From NCBI RefSeq assembly GCF_018449475.1, contig NZ_JAHCQH010000015.1, forward strand, positions 620,001 to 684,000: 64,000 nucleotides of DNA. The letters are read 5' to 3'. The DNA comes from Ancylobacter radicis. Lineage in GTDB: Bacteria > Pseudomonadota > Alphaproteobacteria > Rhizobiales > Xanthobacteraceae. A program made the position numbers and the translations under genes. Positions 19,256 to 29,070 of the stretch are shown piece after piece. The notes below the pieces were generated by a model. That model was not told where the DNA came from, did not search any database, and saw only the letters and a program-made list of their open reading frames with translations. Position 1 is the stretch's first letter; each line of letters opens with the position of its first letter.

Positions 19256-20029
19256 CTACTTCCGCGAAGAATTATCGTCCATATCCGAGATATAACCTTC
19301 GTTAATTACCGCATGCAGAACGTCAACAAAAAATCGCGCATTTGGGATGCTTTGCGTAGTTTGGTCAGGATACCGCAGCGGCGATTTCCGCGAACTATGT
19401 ATAAATTCCAGAAATTTCAGCTTATCTTCAAAATATCTCACAGCATCATTGTTATATTCAACTAAATTATCCGACGGAATTCGCCCGTTTTTGTACACTA
19501 GATTAGCATATTTTCTTATATTTGTTCTAATTTCCACATTTTCATCATCAATGTATAGAGCATATATTCTGTGTTTTTGACGCTTTATGTCTTTGATCGA
19601 CCGCCCTTTACTGATCAGATTTGCTTTTAGAAGCAATTCAATCCCGAGAGATGCAAGGTGAAGAACTACCGGAGCGTGCCGATCGCAATAAGCTTCTGCA
19701 TGGCGTAGTTGGTACGCAGACTCGATGTACGTCTCGGCAGCCGACTGCCATGCTTCATATTCCTCTGTTTGATCAAAGGAATCCTGCAGTATTTCATCAT
19801 CGGCCAGCACGCCCCGCTCGCCGGCGCGGGCCTTGGCGATCTCCACCAGAGCGCGGTCGTCCAGCGCGTCGATCATCGCCTCATAGGTGGCGGCCGGCAC
19901 CATATAGGCCATGACGCGGTTATGGTTCAGCACCGCCACCGCTGCGCCGCGGGCATCCTCGACAATGGCGGTCGGGTTCTTCTTGAGGTCGGAGACGCTC
20001 ACCGCCATCTCGGCTTCGACACGCTGCAT
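19256..20029 (-). CDS. Phd/YefM-type antitoxin domain fused to an AT-rich HEPN-like domain
   Basis: A 257-residue two-part protein. Residues 1-80 (VEAEMAVSVSDLKKNPTAIV, VAVLNHNRVMAYMVP, YEAMIDAL) match StbD-like Phd/YefM antitoxins, which bind their own promoter and neutralise a toxin. Residues 85-257 resemble a HEPN domain: LASLGIELLLKANLISKG (125-142), HRIYALY (153-159) and LRYP (218-221). A clean R-x4-6-H ribonuclease motif is not evident (R150-Q-K-H153 is the nearest), so activity is uncertain. The DNA of the second part is markedly AT-rich (about 19256-19790), the first part is GC-rich like the host. No separate toxin gene follows. AGGAA precedes the ATG. Confidence 0.65.
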   Translation of the reverse strand: MQRVEAEMAVSVSDLKKNPTAIVEDARGAAVAVLNHNRVMAYMVPAATYEAMIDALDDRALVEIAKARAGERGVLADDEILQDSFDQTEEYEAWQSAAETYIESAYQLRHAEAYCDRHAPVVLHLASLGIELLLKANLISKGRSIKDIKRQKHRIYALYIDDENVEIRTNIRKYANLVYKNGRIPSDNLVEYNNDAVRYFEDKLKFLEFIHSSRKSPLRYPDQTTQSIPNARFFVDVLHAVINEGYISDMDDNSSRK

Positions 20030-20059
20030 GGCGGCTTCCTACGATCCAGAACAGTGCTT

Positions 20060-20075
20060 TATTCGGGTCTGAATA
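20060..20075 (-). promoter_or_regulatory. Candidate operator of the antitoxin-HEPN gene
   Basis: TATTC (20060-20064) and GAATA (20071-20075) form a perfect inverted repeat with a 6-bp spacer, located 30 bp upstream of the start codon in an AT-rich patch that must also hold the promoter. Phd/YefM antitoxins repress their own operons through short palindromes of this type, so autoregulation is likely; the call is inference from position and symmetry. Confidence 0.4.
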
Positions 20076-20105
20076 TAGGTCTTCACCCGCCAAACGCAAA
20101 GGCCA

Positions 20106-22865
20106 CTACCCGCCCTTCGCCGCCGCCTTCAGCTTGTACAGCGCCTCCAGCGCCTCGCGCGGGGTCATCTCGTCGGGGTCGATGCCGGCCAGCGTCGTCT
20201 TCACCGCTTCCGCCACCGGGTCCGCCTTGGCCACGGATGAAGCCGGCGCGGGCGGCGGGGGGCGGTTGAGGGCGGCGAACAGCGGGAGATCGTCGAGGAT
20301 GCGCTGGGTCGGGGCGGCGCGGTCGGCGCTTTCCAGCTCGGTGAGCACGGCGCGGGCGCGCTCGACCACGGCGTGCGGCAGGCCGGCGAGCTTGGCGACC
20401 TGAATGCCATAGGAGCGGTCCGCCGCGCCGGGCACCACCTCATGCAGGAAGATCACCTCGCCCTCCCACTCCTTCACCTTCACCGTCGCGTTGACGAGGC
20501 GGGCAAGCCGCTGGGACAGCGCGGTCAGCTCATGGAAATGGGTGGCGAACAGGCCCCGGCAGCGATTGCTCTCATGCAGATGCTCGAGGCTCGCCCAGGC
20601 GATGGACAGGCCGTCAAAGGTCGCCGTGCCGCGCCCGATCTCGTCGAGAATGACGAGCGAGCGTTCGGTCGCCTGGTTGAGGATGGCGGCGGTCTCGACC
20701 ATCTCGACCATGAAGGTCGAGCGCCCGCGCGCCAGATCATCCGCCGCGCCGACGCGCGAGAACAGCCGGTCGACCACGCCGATGCGCGCCGCCTTCGCCG
20801 GCACGAAGGCGCCGGCCTGGGCGAGGATGGCGATCAGCGCGTTCTGCCGCAGGAAGGTCGACTTACCCGCCATGTTCGGGCCGGTGACCAGCCAGATGCG
20901 CCCGGCCCGCGCCCGCTCCGGCGGGGAGAGATCGCAATCATTGGCGACGAAGGGCCCGCCCGAGGAGATGCGTTCCTGCCGCAGCGCCTGCTCCACCACC
21001 GGGTGGCGCCCGCCCTCGATGTAGAAATCCAGCCCGTCATCGACCTCGGGCCGCACATGGCACTCATCCACCGCGAGCTTGGCGAGGCCGGCGGTGACGT
21101 CGATCACCGCGAGCGCCTCGGCGCAGGCGCGGATCGCGTCGGCCTGGTCCAGCACGGCACTCGCCAGTTCGTCGAACAGGCGCTGCTCCAGCGCAAGCGC
21201 GCGGTCGCCGGCGCTGGAGATCTTCGCCTCCAGCTCGGCCAGCTCGGTGGAGGTGAAGCGCATCGCCCCGGCCATGGTCTGGCGGTGCAGGAAGATGGCG
21301 TCGAAGGGCGGCTCGCGCAGCTTGTCGGCGTTCTGCTGGCTGACCTCGACATAATAGCCGAGCACCGCATTGTGCCGGATCTTCAGCGCCCGCACGCCGG
21401 TTTCCTCGACATAGCGCCGCTCGAGGGCGGCGACCACGCGCCGGCTCTCGTCGCGCAGCGCGCGGGTGGCGTCGAGGTCGGCATGGTAGCCCGGCCGGAT
21501 GAAACCGCCATCGCGCCGGTTGAGCGGCAGCTCGTCATCGAGCGCGCTTTGCAGCATCTCCGCGAGTGACGGATCGATGCCGGCGAGCACGCCGGCGGCC
21601 TGCGTGAGTTCCAAGGGCGCGGGCGAGGCGGCGATCAGCCCGGCCATCGCCGCGCCCTCCGTCAGCCCCCGACCGATGGCGGCAAGGTCGCGCGGCCCCG
21701 CGCGGCCGAGGGCGACCCGCGAGAGGGCACGGGCGAGGTCCGGCGCGCCGGCAAGGCGCGCGCGCAAATCGGCCCGCAGGCTGGTCTCACTGGCCAGATG
21801 CTCCACCGCATCGAACCGATCGGCCACCCGTTTCGGGTCGGTCAGCGGCTCGGCGAGGCGCCGCCCGAGCAGGCGCGCACCGGCCGAGGTCACGGTCCGG
21901 TCGATGGCCGCGCACAGGCTCCCGGCGCGGTCGCCGGTGGTGGTGCGCAGGATCTCGAGATTGGCCCGCGTCGCCGGGTCGATGACCATGACGTCAGTCG
22001 AGGATTCCCGGCGCGGCCGGTTCAGCGGCGGGCGGGCGCCAAGCTGGGTACGCTCGATATAGGCCACCACGGCGCCGGCGGCGGCGAGCTCCGCGCGGGT
22101 GAAAACACCAAAGGAATCAAGGGTCGCTACCTGGAAGAAGCCGGCAATGCGGCGCTCCGCGCCGGCCCCGTCGAAACTGTCCTTGGGCAGCGGCGTGACG
22201 GCGGGGAGCGCACGCCAGATCGGCTTGAAGGCCGGCTCGTCATAGATCGCGTCGGGCACCAGAAGCTCGGCCGGCTCGATGCGGGCGAGATCGGCGGAAA
22301 GGCGCAGCGCGTCGGTCTCGGCGACGCGGAACGAGCCGGTGGAGATGTCGGCGAAGGCCAGCGCATAGGCATAGCCGTCCTCGCCCTCGCCGCTCTTCAC
22401 CCGCGCCAGCGCCGCCAGCACATTCTCGCGCCGCGCATCGAGCAGCGCGTCCTCGGTCAGCGTGCCGGGCGTGACGAGACGGATAACATCCCGTTTTACA
22501 ACGCTTTTCGGGCCGCGCTTCTTGGCCTCGGCGGGGTCCTCGATCTGCTCGCAGACGGCGACGCGGTAGCCGGCCAGGATCAGCTTGTTGAGATATTCCT
22601 CGGCGCGCTCCACCGGCACGCCGCACATCGGGATGTCCTCGCCCTGATGTTTGCCGCGCTTGGTGAGCACGATGCCGAGCGCGCGCGAGGCGAGTTCCGC
22701 GTCCTCGAAGAACAGCTCGTAGAAATCGCCCATCCGGTAGAACAGCAGGCTGCCGGGATTGGCGGTCTTGATCTCCACATATTGCGCCATCATCGGCGTC
22801 ACCCGCGCCTCGACGGTGGCGGGTGGCGGCGTCTCGTCCGGGGCGGTCGTCTGGGGCGCGTTCAT
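20106..22865 (-). CDS. mutS: DNA mismatch repair protein MutS
   Basis: MutS recognises base mismatches and small loops and recruits MutL. The 919-residue protein carries the mismatch-reading FYE motif ([12 protein letters not shown], Phe48/Glu50), the connector and lever domains, and the C-terminal ATPase with Walker [10 protein letters not shown] (around residue 660), the Walker B block [16 protein letters not shown] and [12 protein letters not shown] 22865 is chosen over an upstream in-frame ATG at 22901 because the region between is not conserved-looking and the family usually starts near the mismatch domain. Runs away from mmcB, 89 bp upstream on the same strand. Confidence 0.97.
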   Translation of the reverse strand: MNAPQTTAPDETPPPATVEARVTPMMAQYVEIKTANPGSLLFYRMGDFYELFFEDAELASRALGIVLTKRGKHQGEDIPMCGVPVERAEEYLNKLILAGYRVAVCEQIEDPAEAKKRGPKSVVKRDVIRLVTPGTLTEDALLDARRENVLAALARVKSGEGEDGYAYALAFADISTGSFRVAETDALRLSADLARIEPAELLVPDAIYDEPAFKPIWRALPAVTPLPKDSFDGAGAERRIAGFFQVATLDSFGVFTRAELAAAGAVVAYIERTQLGARPPLNRPRRESSTDVMVIDPATRANLEILRTTTGDRAGSLCAAIDRTVTSAGARLLGRRLAEPLTDPKRVADRFDAVEHLASETSLRADLRARLAGAPDLARALSRVALGRAGPRDLAAIGRGLTEGAAMAGLIAASPAPLELTQAAGVLAGIDPSLAEMLQSALDDELPLNRRDGGFIRPGYHADLDATRALRDESRRVVAALERRYVEETGVRALKIRHNAVLGYYVEVSQQNADKLREPPFDAIFLHRQTMAGAMRFTSTELAELEAKISSAGDRALALEQRLFDELASAVLDQADAIRACAEALAVIDVTAGLAKLAVDECHVRPEVDDGLDFYIEGGRHPVVEQALRQERISSGGPFVANDCDLSPPERARAGRIWLVTGPNMAGKSTFLRQNALIAILAQAGAFVPAKAARIGVVDRLFSRVGAADDLARGRSTFMVEMVETAAILNQATERSLVILDEIGRGTATFDGLSIAWASLEHLHESNRCRGLFATHFHELTALSQRLARLVNATVKVKEWEGEVIFLHEVVPGAADRSYGIQVAKLAGLPHAVVERARAVLTELESADRAAPTQRILDDLPLFAALNRPPPPAPASSVAKADPVAEAVKTTLAGIDPDEMTPREALEALYKLKAAAKGG

Positions 22866-22954
22866 GACAGGACGCTGGCAGAGGCAGGGGCCGGCTTTCA
22901 AGCCGGGAGGGCCCGGCGTGGGTGCTTATCCCCTCCTAGCTGAGCCAGCCTGCC

Positions 22955-23446
22955 TCACAATTCAATGCCGCGCATCGCCTCGGGGTCCATCAGCCCCATC
23001 AGCCGGCTGGCGGCGGTGCGGGCCAGCCGCAGCGTCAGCGCCTTGCGGGTGGCGGCGGAAAGGGGATGGGCGGGCGCCTCGCGCAGCAGGCCGGCGCCGA
23101 ACGTGTCGGCAACGATCAGGCCGGCATCCTCGGGCAGGATCTTGGCGGGAAAATCCGGCGCCACCGCGAAGAACAGCCGGTCGCAGTACAGCCGGTACTC
23201 CGTCCATTTGCGGTCGGTGCGGAAGTCGGTCACCGAGGACTTGATCTCGATCACCCAGACCTCGCCGCGCGCATCGATGGCGGCAATGTCGGCGCGGCGG
23301 CCGGAGGCGAGGACGAATTCCGGCACCCCCATCAACCCGCGCGCCGCCAGATAGCGCAGCGCGCCGCGCTGGATGGCGCGGGCGGTGTCGGACTGGCGCC
23401 CGTCCACCGGAGGGGAAAGAGTATCGCGGATGAGGGGCGCGCTCAT
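22955..23446 (-). CDS. mmcB: MmcB family DNA repair protein
   Basis: A 163-residue PD-(D/E)XK nuclease-fold protein. The motif residues Asp53 (GRRADIAAID) and Glu67-x-Lys69 (WVIEIKSSVTDFRTD) fit the fold, and FVLASGRRADI with YRLYCDRLFFAV is characteristic of MmcB, first known from Caulobacter as an SOS-linked repair factor. The start at 23446 (MSAPLIRD) is favoured; a longer frame to 23506 is hydrophilic and unlike the family. It precedes mutS on the same strand, grouping two repair genes. Confidence 0.85.
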   Translation of the reverse strand: MSAPLIRDTLSPPVDGRQSDTARAIQRGALRYLAARGLMGVPEFVLASGRRADIAAIDARGEVWVIEIKSSVTDFRTDRKWTEYRLYCDRLFFAVAPDFPAKILPEDAGLIVADTFGAGLLREAPAHPLSAATRKALTLRLARTAASRLMGLMDPEAMRGIEL

Positions 23447-23570
23447 GCGATGTACTCTATCCGTTCTCATAGGTGGATGGGAAGAGGCACGGCGCGCGGG
23501 CGGCAAAGGCGCTTATAAGCCGGCGCCGACTCATCTATAGCGGATGGCCTGCCCTCACCGGTCCAACGCC

Positions 23571-24161
23571 ATGGCCGACCCACTGCCGACATCGCTGCCG
23601 CAGGACACCGCGCCCCCGCCGCCAGGGATCGGCCAGCTTTTCCTCGGCTTCCTCTCGGTCGCGGTGGTGGCGTTCGGCGGCGTGTTGCCCATTGCCCGGC
23701 GGGCGCTGGTCGAACGTCACCGCTGGCTCACGCCGGACGAGTTCACCGAGCTGGTCGGTCTCGCCCAGTTCCTGCCCGGCCCCAACATCGTCAATCTCTC
23801 GGTCATCGTCGGGGCGCGGTTTCGCGGCATACCCGGCGCGCTGGCCGCGTTTCTCGGGCTGACGGCGGTACCGGCGGTGGGCGTCGTGCTCGCCGGCATG
23901 GTGTTCTCCCGCTATGGCGACGTGACGGCGGTGGCGGACATGCTGGCCGGGCTCGCGGCGGCGGCGGCGGGTCTGGTGCTCGCCATGGCCGCGCGCATGG
24001 CCGAGCCGCTGTGGCGCCGGCCGCAGGCGCACGCCATCCTCATCGCGCTGCTCGCCTTCGTCGGCATCGTGGCGACGCCGGTCTCGCTGCCGGTGCTGAT
24101 GCTGACGTTGGGGCCGGTCTCGATCCTGCTCGCCTGGTGGGCGCAGAGGGGGCGGCCGTGA
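23571..24161 (+). CDS. Chromate transporter, N-terminal-type half (short-chain CHR)
   Basis: A 196-residue membrane protein with one CHR domain: FGGVLPIARRALVERHRWLT, then EFTELVGLAQFLPGPNIVNLSV, the conserved QFLPGP signature, and several helices after it. Single-domain CHR proteins normally work as a pair with opposite membrane topology, and the partner follows with a 4-bp GTGA overlap. The pair is expected to export chromate (or sulfate-like oxyanions) at the inner membrane. ATG 23571 is chosen; an ATG at 23544 is possible and would add nine residues. Confidence 0.88.
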   Translation: MADPLPTSLPQDTAPPPPGIGQLFLGFLSVAVVAFGGVLPIARRALVERHRWLTPDEFTELVGLAQFLPGPNIVNLSVIVGARFRGIPGALAAFLGLTAVPAVGVVLAGMVFSRYGDVTAVADMLAGLAAAAAGLVLAMAARMAEPLWRRPQAHAILIALLAFVGIVATPVSLPVLMLTLGPVSILLAWWAQRGRP

Positions 24162-24688
24162 ACGAGAGCAGCCCGCTCGGCGCGCTGGCGCTGCATTTCC
24201 TCGTCATCTCGCTGTTCGCGATCGGCGGGGCCAACAGCGTGCTGCCGGAGATGCACCGGCAGGTGGTCGACATCGCCGGCTGGATGACCGACGCCCAGTT
24301 CGCCCAGACCTTCGCCATCGCGCAGGCGGCGCCCGGCCCGAACATGCTGGTGGTGACGCTGATCGGCTGGCATGTGGCGGGCCTGTGGGGCGCACTCATC
24401 GCCACACTCGCCATGTGTGGGCCGACCTGCGTGCTCGCCTATGTGGTCGGCGGGGTGTGGGACCGGTTTCGCGAAGCACGCTGGCGCCGCGTGGTGCAGG
24501 GCGGGCTGGTGCCGCTGACCATCGGCCTGATCGCCGCCTCGGGCGTGCTGCTGAGCGAGGGCGCGGCGCGCACGCCGGCCACCGCCGCCTTCACCCTTGT
24601 AACCGCACTGGTGCTGTTCTTCACCCGGCTGAGCCCGCTCTGGATGCTGGCCGCCGGCGGCGCTCTGGGTGCGCTCGGGCTGATCTGA
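24158..24688 (+). CDS. Chromate transporter, C-terminal-type half (short-chain CHR)
   Basis: A 176-residue membrane protein with the second CHR domain: FAIGGANSVLPEMHRQVVD, WMTDAQFAQTFAIAQAAPGPNML and the hydrophobic helices that follow. The GTG start at 24158 overlaps the previous stop (GTGA), a classic coupled junction, so this is a genuine two-gene pair and not a frameshifted long ChrA. No ChrB-type regulator is nearby, and the pair is convergent with a MATE gene 5 bp away. Confidence 0.88.
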   Translation: MNESSPLGALALHFLVISLFAIGGANSVLPEMHRQVVDIAGWMTDAQFAQTFAIAQAAPGPNMLVVTLIGWHVAGLWGALIATLAMCGPTCVLAYVVGGVWDRFREARWRRVVQGGLVPLTIGLIAASGVLLSEGAARTPATAAFTLVTALVLFFTRLSPLWMLAAGGALGALGLI

Positions 24689-24693
24689 ACGGC

Positions 24694-26154
24694 TTAATCC
24701 GGCAGCGCCGCGCTCTCGATGGCGGCGGCGTCCTCGCCGCGGGAGAAGGCCGGGAGCTGCACCCCCGAAAGCGGGGCGGGCGGGGCCGGCGGCGGGGCCT
24801 TGCTGGCGCCGAGCCGGCGGACCAGGGCGAAGGCGCTGATCAGCGCGGCGATGCCGAAGGCGACCGAGCCCGCCGCCTGCCCGCCGATCACGCCGGTCGC
24901 GCCATACCAATGCCCGCCGAGCCAGACGAAGGGGATGGTGCCCAGCGTCGCCCGCCCCCAGTTGAACAGGGTGGAGAGCAGCGGCGCGCCGAGATTGTTG
25001 AAGGCGGCATTGGCGACGAACAGGGCGCCCATGAAGACGAAGCTTCCGGCCGCGTAAAGGCAGAAGAACTCGACCAGCTCCACCCCCTCCATGGACAGGC
25101 CGAAGACGCCGGCGAGCGGGCGTCGCGCCAGCGCCAGCAGCAGCCAGACCAGCGCCACATAGCCAAGGATCAGCACCAGACTGTCACGTACCGCCTGCCT
25201 GACACGGTCATAGCGCAAGGCGCCGACATTCTGGCCGATCACCGGGCCGATGGCGCCGGTGAGCGCGAAGATCGGCCCGAAGGCGACCGGGATCAGCCGG
25301 CCGATCACCGCCCAGGCAGCGACCGCCGCATCGCCATGCGGGGCGAGGGCGAAGGTGACATAGGCATTGCCCACGGGGGTAGCGATGTTGGTCAGGATCG
25401 CCGGCACGGCGATGGCCGAGAGCGGGCCGACATCCCTGAGAAAGGCGGCAAGGCGCGGGCGCTCGCCAAGGCCATGCACCCTCACCACGGCGTAAAGCCC
25501 GTAGCCCGCCATTACCAGACGGGCCAGCACGGAGGCAATGGCCGCGCCCTCGACGCCGAGCCCGAGGCCGAGGATCAGCAGCGGATCGAGCACGGCGGTG
25601 GCGAGGCCGCCCGACAGCGTGACCCACATGGCGCGGCGCGCGTCGCCCACCCCGCGCAGCGTGCCCGAGGCGGCCATGCCGATGCCGAGCAGCGGCGTCG
25701 AGGGCAGCACGATCAGCAGGAAGTCGCGGGCAAGTTCCTGCGTGCGGCCGGTGGCGCCGAGCAGGCCGAGCATCGGCCCGAGCAAAGGCAGCATGAGCGC
25801 CGTCATCGCGAGGGTGGCGAGCGTCATATAGACCATGGCGGAGGTCGACATCCGCCGGCCCTCCGGCGCGGAGCCCCCGCCGACCGCGCGCGAGACCAGC
25901 GCCGAGCCGGCGATCATCACGCCGATGCCGACCGAGGTGGTGAAGAACATCACCGTGCCGGCATAGCCAATGGCGGCGGCCAGCTCCTCCTCGCCGAGCA
26001 GCGAGATGTAGAACAGGTTCAGCAGATCGACGGCGAACACCGCCACCAGGCCGATAGAGCCAGTGGCGGTCATCACCGCGACATGGCGCATCGTCGAGCC
26101 TTCGACGAAGCGGGCCTTGATCGGGCGGGGGGCGCGGCGGGCGGATTTACTCAT
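24694..26154 (-). CDS. MATE family efflux transporter
   Basis: A 486-residue inner-membrane protein of about twelve helices in two pseudo-symmetric halves. Recognisable features are the N-terminal FVEGSTMRHVAVMTATGSIGLVA-type start, a loop with LVSRAVGGG, and the second-half GNAYVTFALAPHG and IGQNVGALRYDRVRQAVRDS, a typical MATE block. Such pumps export cationic drugs or metabolites with H+ or Na+. The C-terminal tail is Pro/Ala-rich. ATG 26154 is used; ATG 26163 would add three residues, and neither has a strong ribosome-binding site. Confidence 0.88.
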   Translation of the reverse strand: MSKSARRAPRPIKARFVEGSTMRHVAVMTATGSIGLVAVFAVDLLNLFYISLLGEEELAAAIGYAGTVMFFTTSVGIGVMIAGSALVSRAVGGGSAPEGRRMSTSAMVYMTLATLAMTALMLPLLGPMLGLLGATGRTQELARDFLLIVLPSTPLLGIGMAASGTLRGVGDARRAMWVTLSGGLATAVLDPLLILGLGLGVEGAAIASVLARLVMAGYGLYAVVRVHGLGERPRLAAFLRDVGPLSAIAVPAILTNIATPVGNAYVTFALAPHGDAAVAAWAVIGRLIPVAFGPIFALTGAIGPVIGQNVGALRYDRVRQAVRDSLVLILGYVALVWLLLALARRPLAGVFGLSMEGVELVEFFCLYAAGSFVFMGALFVANAAFNNLGAPLLSTLFNWGRATLGTIPFVWLGGHWYGATGVIGGQAAGSVAFGIAALISAFALVRRLGASKAPPPAPPAPLSGVQLPAFSRGEDAAAIESAALPD

Positions 26155-26344
26155 GCGGGCCATCTATGCCACGTCCGGCCGGCGTCCAGATAGGGCCGGC
26201 CCCGCAAGCGGGCGATTGCGCCAATGCCGGGCGGCGGGGAGATCGTCGGCGCGGGCGAGGCGGTGATTGAGAAGCGTCACCAAAATCGGCTAGAAGGGCA
26301 CGCCTTCTGGGCTACGCACTCGCCCGCCCGCACTGGAATCCGCC

Positions 26345-27235
26345 ATGACCGACATCACCGACGACCACGCCAAGGCCCGCGTCCTCGTCCAGGCGCTGCC
26401 GCACATGCAACGCTATGACGACGCCATCATCGTGGTGAAATATGGCGGCCACGCCATGGGCGACGAGCAGGTGGCCCGCGACTTCGCGCAGGACATCGTG
26501 CTGCTCGAACAGTCCGGCGTGAACCCGGTGGTGGTGCATGGCGGCGGGCCGCAGATCGGCGCCATGCTGGCCAAGCTCGGCATCAAGTCGGAATTCGCCG
26601 CCGGGCTGCGCATCACCGACAAGGCGACCGTCGAGATCGTCGAGATGGTGCTGGCCGGCTCGATCAACAAATCGCTGGTCGGCTATATCAACGGGGCCGG
26701 CGGCAAGGCGCTCGGCCTGTCCGGCAAGGACGGCAACATGGTGGTTGCCTCCAAGGTCACGCGCTCCGTGCGCGATCCCGATTCCAATATCGAGCAGGTG
26801 ATCGACCTCGGCTTCGTCGGCGAGCCCGAGACGGTGGACACCACCGTGCTCGACCAGATCCTCGGCCGCGAGCTGATCCCGGTGCTTGCGCCGGTCGCCA
26901 CCGGCAAGGATGGCGGCACCTTCAACGTCAATGCCGACACGTTTGCAGGGGCGATCGCGGGCGCCTTGGGCGCCAAGCGGCTGCTGCTGCTGACCGACGT
27001 GCCGGGCGTGCTCGACCGCGACAAGCAGCTCATCAAGGAGCTGACCATCGCCCAGGCGCGCGCGCTGATCGCCGACGGCACGATTTCCGGCGGCATGATC
27101 CCGAAGGTCGAGACCTGCATCTACGCGCTGGAACAGGGCGTGGAAGGGGTGGTGATCCTTGACGGCAAGGTGCCTCATTCGGTGCTGCTGGAACTGCTCA
27201 CCGACCACGGCGCCGGCACGCTGATCACGCGCTGA
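26345..27235 (+). CDS. argB: Acetylglutamate kinase
   Basis: ArgB phosphorylates N-acetyl-L-glutamate in arginine synthesis. The 296-residue protein of the amino acid kinase fold shows [11 protein letters not shown] (nucleotide-binding lysine), [48 protein letters not shown] and [10 protein letters not shown]. Length and motifs are fully standard; the N-terminal extension before VVKYGG (about 30 residues) is the form seen in arginine-sensitive hexameric enzymes, so feedback inhibition is likely. The 190 bp upstream, shared with the divergent MATE gene, shows no clear promoter. Confidence 0.97.
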   Translation: MTDITDDHAKARVLVQALPHMQRYDDAIIVVKYGGHAMGDEQVARDFAQDIVLLEQSGVNPVVVHGGGPQIGAMLAKLGIKSEFAAGLRITDKATVEIVEMVLAGSINKSLVGYINGAGGKALGLSGKDGNMVVASKVTRSVRDPDSNIEQVIDLGFVGEPETVDTTVLDQILGRELIPVLAPVATGKDGGTFNVNADTFAGAIAGALGAKRLLLLTDVPGVLDRDKQLIKELTIAQARALIADGTISGGMIPKVETCIYALEQGVEGVVILDGKVPHSVLLELLTDHGAGTLITR

Positions 27236-27261
27236 GGCGGGCGGAACCAACCACGCGCCCC

Positions 27262-27349
27262 GTCATCCCCGGGCTTGACCCGGGGATCCACGTCTTTGGC
27301 AGCGCGCGGGCATGAAGTCGTGGTTGGCCGGGCCGAGCCCGGCCATGAC
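27262..27349. repeat. Pair of palindromic intergenic repeat monomers in inverted orientation
   Basis: GTCATCCCCGGGCTTGACCC... (27262-27292) and its diverged inverse (27319-27349, ending GGCCATGAC) flank a 26-bp spacer between argB and the HAD gene. This is the same two-monomer architecture as the 99-bp repeats at 8428 and 8573. Nothing else is seen in this gap. Confidence 0.8.
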
Positions 27350-27411
27350 GATGCCTTGAGGCGATCCCTTGCCCCTCGCCCCGCCGCCCGCTCTTCGCTA
27401 TGGATGGCGCC

Positions 27412-28131
27412 ATGACGACGTTCCTGCGCAGCCCCGCCTCATCGCCGGTCGATTTCTCCCATGTCGAGACTTGGGTGTTCGACCTCGACAACACGCTCTA
27501 CCCACCGGGGCTCGACCTGTGGCGGCAGATCGACATGCGGATGCGCAGCTACATCGCCGATTATCTCGGCCTGTCGCTGGACGACGCCTTCGCGCTGCAG
27601 AAGGGCTATTACCGCAAATACGGCACCTCGCTGCGCGGGTTGATGATCGAGCACGGCATGGACCCGGACCCATTCCTCGCCAATGCCCATCAGATCGACC
27701 TCGCCTCGCTCGATCCGGCGCCGGAACTGGGCGTGGCGCTGGGCGCGCTGCCCGGCCGCAAGCTGGTCTACACCAATGGCTCGCGCCGCCATGCCGAGCA
27801 GATCCTCGACAAGCTCGCCATCTCCGAGCATTTCGCCGATGTGCATGACATCGTCGCCGCCGAGTTCCACCCGAAGCCTCAGGAGACCGCCTATCGCGGC
27901 TTCCTCGCCCGCTTCGACGTGAACCCGGCTACGGCGGCGATGTTCGAGGACCTCGCCCGCAATCTCGAAGTGCCGGCCCAGCTCGGCATGCGCACCGTGC
28001 TGGTGGTGCCGTCCGGCGAAGCGGTGAGCCCCGCCGACCGCGAGGCGTGGGAGCATGAGGGGCGCGAGGGCGACCATATCGACGTGGTGACGGACGACCT
28101 GACCGCCTTCCTGCGCTCGCTCGCCGTCTGA
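27412..28131 (+). CDS. HAD-superfamily pyrimidine 5'-nucleotidase
   Basis: A 239-residue phosphatase of the SDT1/phosphoglycolate-like HAD group. Motif I is WVFDLDNTLYP (nucleophile Asp24, Asp26), motif II YTNGS, motif III the Lys in FHPKPQETAY, and motif IV MFEDLARNLEV. The small four-helix cap (residues 40-115) is that of pyrimidine 5'-nucleotidases, which dephosphorylate UMP/CMP. The start at 27412 is favoured; ATG 27400 adds four residues. Location between argB and dapD is seen in many Hyphomicrobiales, without a known functional link. Confidence 0.85.
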   Translation: MTTFLRSPASSPVDFSHVETWVFDLDNTLYPPGLDLWRQIDMRMRSYIADYLGLSLDDAFALQKGYYRKYGTSLRGLMIEHGMDPDPFLANAHQIDLASLDPAPELGVALGALPGRKLVYTNGSRRHAEQILDKLAISEHFADVHDIVAAEFHPKPQETAYRGFLARFDVNPATAAMFEDLARNLEVPAQLGMRTVLVVPSGEAVSPADREAWEHEGREGDHIDVVTDDLTAFLRSLAV

Positions 28132-28217
28132 GCGCCCGCAACGCGCGCGGGCGATCACTCACCCGTTGACAGAATCCCGCCGCGACCGGACAAGACGGCC
28201 GAACAGGGGAGAGCCAG

Positions 28218-29060
28218 ATGTCGAGCCAGCTTCAGAGCATCATCGAGACCGCCTTCGAGAACCGCGCCGAGGTCACTTTCGAGACCGGCGGGGATGTGCG
28301 CCAGGCGGTGAACGAGGCGCTGAGCCTGCTCGATGCCGGCAAGGTCCGTGTCGCCGAGCCGGGCGCCAATGGCGACTGGACGGTCAATCAGTGGCTCAAG
28401 AAGGCGGTGCTGCTGTCCTTCCGCCTCAACGACATGAGCGTCATCCCCGGCGGCCCCGGCCAGGCCGTGTGGTGGGACAAGGTGCCCTCCAAGTTCGAGG
28501 GCTGGGGCGAGAGCGAATTCCGCGCCGCCGGCTTTCGCGCCGTGCCGGGCGCCATCGTGCGCCGCTCGGCCTTCATCGCGCCGAACGTCGTGCTGATGCC
28601 CTCCTTCGTCAATCTCGGCGCCCGCGTCGATGCCAATTCCATGGTCGACACCTGGGCGACGGTCGGCTCCTGCGCGCAGATCGGCAAGAATGTGCATCTG
28701 TCGGGCGGCGTCGGCATTGGCGGCGTGCTGGAGCCGCTGCAGGCCGGCCCGGTGATCATCGAGGATGACTGCTTCATCGGCGCGCGCTCGGAAGTTGTCG
28801 AGGGCGTGATCGTGCGCCGCGGCTCGGTGCTCTCCATGGGCGTGTTCATCTCCGCCACCACCAAGATCGTCGACCGCGCCACCGGCGAGGTCTTCGTCGG
28901 CGAGGTGCCGGCCTATTCCGTCGTGGTGCCCGGCTCGCTGCCCGGCAAGCCGCTGCCGAACGGCCAGCCCGGCCCGTCGCTCTACTGCGCGGTGATCGTC
29001 AAGCGCGTCGACGAGCAGACCCGCTCCAAGACCTCGATCAACGACCTGCTACGCGATTGA
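28218..29060 (+). CDS. dapD: 2,3,4,5-tetrahydropyridine-2,6-dicarboxylate N-succinyltransferase
   Basis: DapD succinylates tetrahydrodipicolinate in the succinylase branch of lysine and meso-diaminopimelate synthesis. The 280-residue trimeric enzyme has a helical N-domain ([14 protein letters not shown]) and a left-handed beta-helix of hexapeptide repeats ([41 protein letters not shown]). GGGGAGAG lies 6-7 bp before the ATG. A TTGACA at 28166 could be a -35 box but no good -10 follows. dapE comes next on the same strand. Confidence 0.97.
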   Translation: MSSQLQSIIETAFENRAEVTFETGGDVRQAVNEALSLLDAGKVRVAEPGANGDWTVNQWLKKAVLLSFRLNDMSVIPGGPGQAVWWDKVPSKFEGWGESEFRAAGFRAVPGAIVRRSAFIAPNVVLMPSFVNLGARVDANSMVDTWATVGSCAQIGKNVHLSGGVGIGGVLEPLQAGPVIIEDDCFIGARSEVVEGVIVRRGSVLSMGVFISATTKIVDRATGEVFVGEVPAYSVVVPGSLPGKPLPNGQPGPSLYCAVIVKRVDEQTRSKTSINDLLRD

Positions 29061-29070
29061 GGCGTTTCTT

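Noticed and set aside
23571..24688. A frameshifted long chromate transporter
   Set aside because: The second half has its own GTG start overlapping the first stop (GTGA), and paired short-chain CHR proteins are a known arrangement.
24385..26193. A 602-codon plus-strand frame opposite the MATE gene
   Set aside because: Shadow of the MATE gene and the chromate transporter; composition is typical of antisense frames.
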